Assembly: GCF_003841505.1 (NCBI RefSeq)
Contig: NZ_REGA01000004.1
Span: forward strand, 186,001-250,000
Length of the DNA stretch: 64,000 bases
From: Natrarchaeobius chitinivorans
GTDB taxonomy: Archaea > Halobacteriota > Halobacteria > Halobacteriales > Natrialbaceae
Reading direction: 5' to 3'
Shown here: positions 60,720-64,000 of the stretch, piece by piece
Layout of the letters: each line of letters opens with the position of its first letter
How positions within the stretch are numbered: position 1 is the stretch's first letter
The notes under the pieces: model-generated
Databases searched by the model: none
Seen by the model: only the letters and a program-made list of their open reading frames with translations
What the model was told of the DNA's origin: nothing
Translations under genes and position numbers: made by a program

Positions 60720-62713
60720 GCGGACGAGGCGGCGACGTCGAAATCAGCCCGCTTCTCGTCGTGGTCGCTATCGGGGCGTTCGTGGCCGCGGTCGGAATTC
60801 TGGCGGGGATCGGGGCGGTAACGATAGCCCAGGCGTTCGTCGGCATCGTCGGACTCGCGGCGTTACTGGCCGCTGCTGTTAGCCTCTCGCAGCGTCGAGA
60901 CGCCCGGAAGTACCGCTCGACGCCGGATCCCGAGCGAAGCGATCCCTCGTCCGTTCCCGGCGCGACTCTCACCGACGCAATCGCCCAGTTCAGTTCACGC
61001 CCTTCCCACCGCACGTACGTGACACGCCGCAGCGTCAAGGGGCTCCGGGTCGCCGCGATCGACGTCCTCACGCGCTTCGAGGGGCTCACGGAGGAGGCCG
61101 CAACCGCTGCCATCGACGACGGCTCGTGGACGGACGATCCGGTCGCGAGCGCGTTCCTCTCCGAAGACGTCACGCCCCCCTCGCGGTCGATCCGCGACCG
61201 ACTCGTCGACCGGATCGCCCGCGACGATCCGTATCGGCGCGGGATCCGACGAACGGCGGCCGCGATCGCGGAGATCGGATACGGCGGCCTGGGGGACCGA
61301 ACCACGCCCGACGACGTTCCGGACCGGGGGCTGGAAACGAGCGACGAGTCCGTCGAGACGCGAACCACGGACAGACGGCTCGCGGCGTCCGAACTGTACG
61401 AACTGCCGTCACGGGCGACCGGACACTGGACGGGGATCGGCGTCGTAGCGCTTGCTGCCATCGGAATCGGCGCGTTCGCAGAGTTACCCGCCGTCGTTCT
61501 GACGGGCGTCGTCGGCATCGGTTACGCCGGCTTCGCGTACCTCGGACGGCCCGCATCGCCGACGCTCGAGATAGACCGAACGGTGAGCGACGACGATCCC
61601 GATCCGGGAGACGAGGTAGACGTCACGGTTTCGGTGACGAACGCCGGCTCGCGCCCGATTCCCGACCTCCGGTACATCGATGGCGTCCCCGCTGACCTGG
61701 CCGTCACCGACGGAACGGCCAGAATCGGAACGGCGATGCGCCCCGGCGAAACCGTTTCCCTCGAGTACAGCCTCACCGTCACGGCCGGCACGCACGAGTT
61801 CGACCCCGCGCTCGTCGTAACCCGCGATCTCTCGCGGTCGGTCGAACGCACCCACTACGTCGGCTGTCCGACCGAACTCGTCTGCGAACCGATGTTGCAC
61901 CCGATCGACGCTCCGGTCCCCCTGCAGGCCGCGACCACGCAGTTTACCGGCCGACTGACGACCTCGAGCGGGGGTTCCGGAACCGAGTTCCACTCCGTCC
62001 GCGAGTACCGGCGCAACGACCCGCTCAACCGCATCGACTGGAACCGGCACGCCCGAACCGGCGAACTCGCGACGATCGAGTTCCACCAGGAACGGGCCGC
62101 ACGCGTCCTCGTCCTCGTCGACGCGCGGAAAGCCGCCTACGTCGCTCCGTCACCGGACGCGATCCACGCCGTCGAGCGATCGACCGGCGCTGCGGTGCGG
62201 ATCGCCGCGACGCTGCTCGAGTCGGGTGACACGGTGGGGCTTGCGGGGCTCGGTCCGACGACGCGGTCCGACGAGGACGGCGACCGCGGCGTCTGCTGGC
62301 TGCCGCCCGCATCGGGGAGTCGTCATCGAATTCGGTTGCGCGAGGCGCTCGCGACCCATCCGCAGTTTTCCACGCTCGAGCCGCCACAGGAAGCCAGGTG
62401 GCTCTCCCAGATGCGAACCCTGCGACGACGACTCTCCGCCGAGACGCAGATCGTCCTGTTGACCCCGCTGACCGACCATGCAAGCGTCGTCATCGCCCGC
62501 CGACTCGCGTCTCACGGCCACGCGGTCACCGTCGTGAGTCCCGATCCGACCGCCGAACGAACGACCGGCCAACAACTCGCGCGGGTCGCCAGACGGGTCC
62601 GACGGTTCGACCTCCAGCGCGTCGGCATCCCGGTCGTCGACTGGGGGACCGACGAGTCGCTCGAGGAGGTATTCACCCGGTACGACGCGGCGACCGGCGG
62701 TGGTCGCCGATGA
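60716..62713 (+). CDS. DUF58-domain protein (von Willebrand-type) with membrane anchor
   Basis: A 665-residue protein starting at GTG. Two helices at the N-terminus (about 12-60) and two more near 240-280 anchor it. An Ig-like region follows (TLEIDRTVSDDDPDPGDEVD, VSVTNAGSRPIPD). The DUF58 core comes after it: FHSVREYRRNDPLNRIDWNR, ARTGELATIEFHQERAARVL and VLVDARKAAY, a MIDAS-like Asp loop. In other organisms DUF58 proteins work with a MoxR ATPase; none is seen next to it. Translationally coupled at both ends. Confidence 0.88.
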   Translation: MSGRGGDVEISPLLVVVAIGAFVAAVGILAGIGAVTIAQAFVGIVGLAALLAAAVSLSQRRDARKYRSTPDPERSDPSSVPGATLTDAIAQFSSRPSHRTYVTRRSVKGLRVAAIDVLTRFEGLTEEAATAAIDDGSWTDDPVASAFLSEDVTPPSRSIRDRLVDRIARDDPYRRGIRRTAAAIAEIGYGGLGDRTTPDDVPDRGLETSDESVETRTTDRRLAASELYELPSRATGHWTGIGVVALAAIGIGAFAELPAVVLTGVVGIGYAGFAYLGRPASPTLEIDRTVSDDDPDPGDEVDVTVSVTNAGSRPIPDLRYIDGVPADLAVTDGTARIGTAMRPGETVSLEYSLTVTAGTHEFDPALVVTRDLSRSVERTHYVGCPTELVCEPMLHPIDAPVPLQAATTQFTGRLTTSSGGSGTEFHSVREYRRNDPLNRIDWNRHARTGELATIEFHQERAARVLVLVDARKAAYVAPSPDAIHAVERSTGAAVRIAATLLESGDTVGLAGLGPTTRSDEDGDRGVCWLPPASGSRHRIRLREALATHPQFSTLEPPQEARWLSQMRTLRRRLSAETQIVLLTPLTDHASVVIARRLASHGHAVTVVSPDPTAERTTGQQLARVARRVRRFDLQRVGIPVVDWGTDESLEEVFTRYDAATGGGRR

Positions 62714-63321
62714 CCGTTCCGGCCAGCCAGGATCGATCAGCCGAGGACGAGGAGCCTATCGACCGGTCCGAACACCGCTTCGAAGAACGGGCCGAGGTCG
62801 ACCGGCGGCCGACGGTCGTCGCCAGTTCGGTCGCTACCGTCGCTGTCGGTCTCTGTACCGTGATCGTCTCGACGGCGACGGCCGCAGGCGGGGCTGTCAC
62901 ACTCCTCGGTGGCCTCCTGCTGGCCGGCGGATTGCTCTCGAGACGCGCGCGCTGGCGGCGACTTCTCGTCGACATCGGCTCGCTCACGGCGTTCGCCGGC
63001 GTCGTCCTCTCCGGACTCGAGGGGGCAGCGGTCGAACCGACGCTCGTGGCGACGGTGAGTCTCGTCGTCGCCTGGGACCTCGCCGGCAGCGCGATCGATC
63101 TGGGAGAGCAACTCGGTCGCGACGCCGACACCCGGCGTCTGGAGGGGGTCCACGCGGTCTCGAGCGCGCTCGTGGGACTGATCGCGATGGCCGTCGGCTA
63201 CGGGACGTTCACGCTGGCACGGGGCGGCCAGCCGATTTCGGCGCTGGTGTTGTTGTTGCTCGCCGGGACGGTCGCGACGATGGCGCTCGGCGTCAAGCGA
63301 AGCTGGGGCGGGACTCGGTGA
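62710..63321 (+). CDS. Haloarchaeal membrane protein of the DUF58 operon
   Basis: A 203-residue protein with an acidic 40-residue head (SAEDEEPIDRSEHRFEERAE) and six hydrophobic segments starting VVASSVATVAVGLCTVIVS. GRDADTRRLEGVHAVSS sits in a central loop. It starts four bases inside the DUF58 stop (ATGA), so is the third gene of the DUF4129-DUF58 unit (from memory the haloarchaeal DUF7519 family). Function unknown. Confidence 0.75.
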   Translation: MTVPASQDRSAEDEEPIDRSEHRFEERAEVDRRPTVVASSVATVAVGLCTVIVSTATAAGGAVTLLGGLLLAGGLLSRRARWRRLLVDIGSLTAFAGVVLSGLEGAAVEPTLVATVSLVVAWDLAGSAIDLGEQLGRDADTRRLEGVHAVSSALVGLIAMAVGYGTFTLARGGQPISALVLLLLAGTVATMALGVKRSWGGTR

Positions 63322-63330
63322 CGGTGGAGC

Positions 63331-63399
63331 TGATACGGATTGGGTGGCGGGCACAAATGGGAGCAACCATACGGCACCGACGGACGGCAGACCGTATTA
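63331..63399. mobile_element. Stop-anchored palindromic element, copy F (degenerate, 69 bp)
   Basis: The left arm is TGATACGGATTGGGTG. The right arm on the minus strand is TAATACGGTCTGCCGTC. The centre has lost the paired stem. The TAA at 63399-63397 is the moaA stop codon. The left arm lies ten bases after the stop of the membrane-protein gene, so the element joins two convergent gene ends. Confidence 0.6.
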
Positions 63400-64000
63400 G
63401 GCCGGAAGATCGAGATACTCGTCGTTCAGTTCCCACTCGCCGTCGCCGTTGCGGACCATGTACTCACCGTAGTAGGGAACGCGGTTCGCGACGACCTCGC
63501 GAAACGCCTCGCGGATCTCGGGTTTCGTCATCTCGCCCATCGGTCTGAGGTCGTCGTTCCGGTTGAGACAGCCCTTCAGGTACCCTTCGTGAGTCACGCG
63601 AACGCGGTGGCAGTTCGCACAGAACGTCGGGTTTTCGACGGGATCGACGATTTCGACCATCCCTCTGCCGGCGTTCGAATCGGATCGGTCCCCGTCGGTA
63701 CCGTCACCGCCGCCGATCCAGTAGCGCTTCCGGTCGTGCATCTCGCGGTGTTCGATCTCGTCCGCCTGTTCGGCGAGCCAGTCGTGAACCCGCTGGATGT
63801 CGATGTTCCACTCGGGCTTGCCCGTCAACTCCGGCATGTACTCGATCAGTTGCAACTGGAGCCCGTCGTTTTCCGCGACGTGGTCGACCATCTCCGGGAC
63901 GTACCCCGCCGTGTGCTCGAAGACGACCATGTTGAGCTTGACCGGGTCCAGCCCGGCCTCGAGCGCCGCGTCCACGCCCTCGAGCACCTTGTCGTACGCC
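63397..64000 (-). CDS. moaA: GTP 3',8-cyclase MoaA, C-terminal part
   Basis: About 200 residues from the C-terminal half of the radical-SAM enzyme that starts molybdenum-cofactor synthesis; the gene continues past the right edge. Visible are [31 protein letters not shown], and the second [4Fe-4S] cluster site [19 protein letters not shown]. An acidic insert ([14 protein letters not shown]) is present before it. Most MoaA proteins end with Gly-Gly; this one ends NDEYLDLPA. The stop is supplied by element copy F. Confidence 0.9.
   Translation of the reverse strand, partial: AYDKVLEGVDAALEAGLDPVKLNMVVFEHTAGYVPEMVDHVAENDGLQLQLIEYMPELTGKPEWNIDIQRVHDWLAEQADEIEHREMHDRKRYWIGGGDGTDGDRSDSNAGRGMVEIVDPVENPTFCANCHRVRVTHEGYLKGCLNRNDDLRPMGEMTKPEIREAFREVVANRVPYYGEYMVRNGDGEWELNDEYLDLPA

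Overview
This window is chromosomal DNA of a halophilic archaeon (class Halobacteria). Three things show this: an archaeal-type ribosomal/RNA polymerase operon, very acidic proteins (GrpE, DnaK, Rps2), and G+C-rich DNA with AT-rich leaderless promoters. The twin-arginine signal peptides, mevalonate/isoprenoid genes and menaquinone genes fit the same picture. A member of the Natrialbales is plausible, but that is inference. Both strands are densely coded, and most genes belong to well-known haloarchaeal families.

Layout. 1-24 kb: the N-terminus of a Rossmann-fold dehydrogenase; a zinc alcohol dehydrogenase; dnaK and grpE; an XPB-type helicase with its Bax1-type nuclease partner; a cold-shock protein; an NSUN-type RNA m5C methyltransferase with a small partner; an SLC13 transporter; a PAC2 protein; a geranylgeranyl reductase; an aldo/keto reductase; a small gene broken by an 80-bp element; a PAPS-reductase-like protein; wecB; and a haloarchaeal hypothetical. 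24-33.4 kb: glutaredoxin and menE-menC-menA, then an iron-uptake-like operon (DyP-like protein, His-rich iron-binding lipoprotein, cohesin-like surface protein), then menB. 33.5-40.5 kb: a secreted protein, a divergent Gfo/Idh-ThuA pair, a DUF389 membrane protein, an eIF2B-like protein and gltX. 40.8-42.4 kb: a vapBC module with a zinc-ribbon toxin and a small zinc-finger protein.

42.5-59.6 kb is the conserved archaeal information-processing and isoprenoid cluster. In transcription order on the minus strand it runs tRNA-Ser, rps13, rps4, rps11, rpoD, tRNA-Leu, rpl18e, rpl13, rps9, rpoN, rpoK, eno, rps2, mvk, ipk, rnj, idsA, gltX. Non-core genes interrupt it between rps2 and mvk (thiR, a wHTH/membrane pair, a lipoprotein, a 41-residue membrane peptide), between ipk and rnj (an APC-UspA transporter), and between idsA and gltX (vapBC, a zinc-finger gene). 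59.7-64 kb holds a DUF4129-DUF58-membrane operon and the C-terminus of moaA.

The most unusual content is repetitive non-coding DNA. Six palindromic elements of about 70-86 bp end in T(G/C)ATACGG-like arms, and in each case one arm supplies, or lies one 23-bp duplication from, the stop codon of a neighbouring gene. A related 108-bp element shows the same behaviour at an aldo/keto reductase stop. A different 80-bp inverted-repeat element with a TA target duplication interrupts codon 5 of a small membrane-protein gene. A nine-unit 25-bp minisatellite lies upstream of menA, and three short tandem duplications span stop codons. There is no CRISPR array, rRNA gene or intact transposase in the window.
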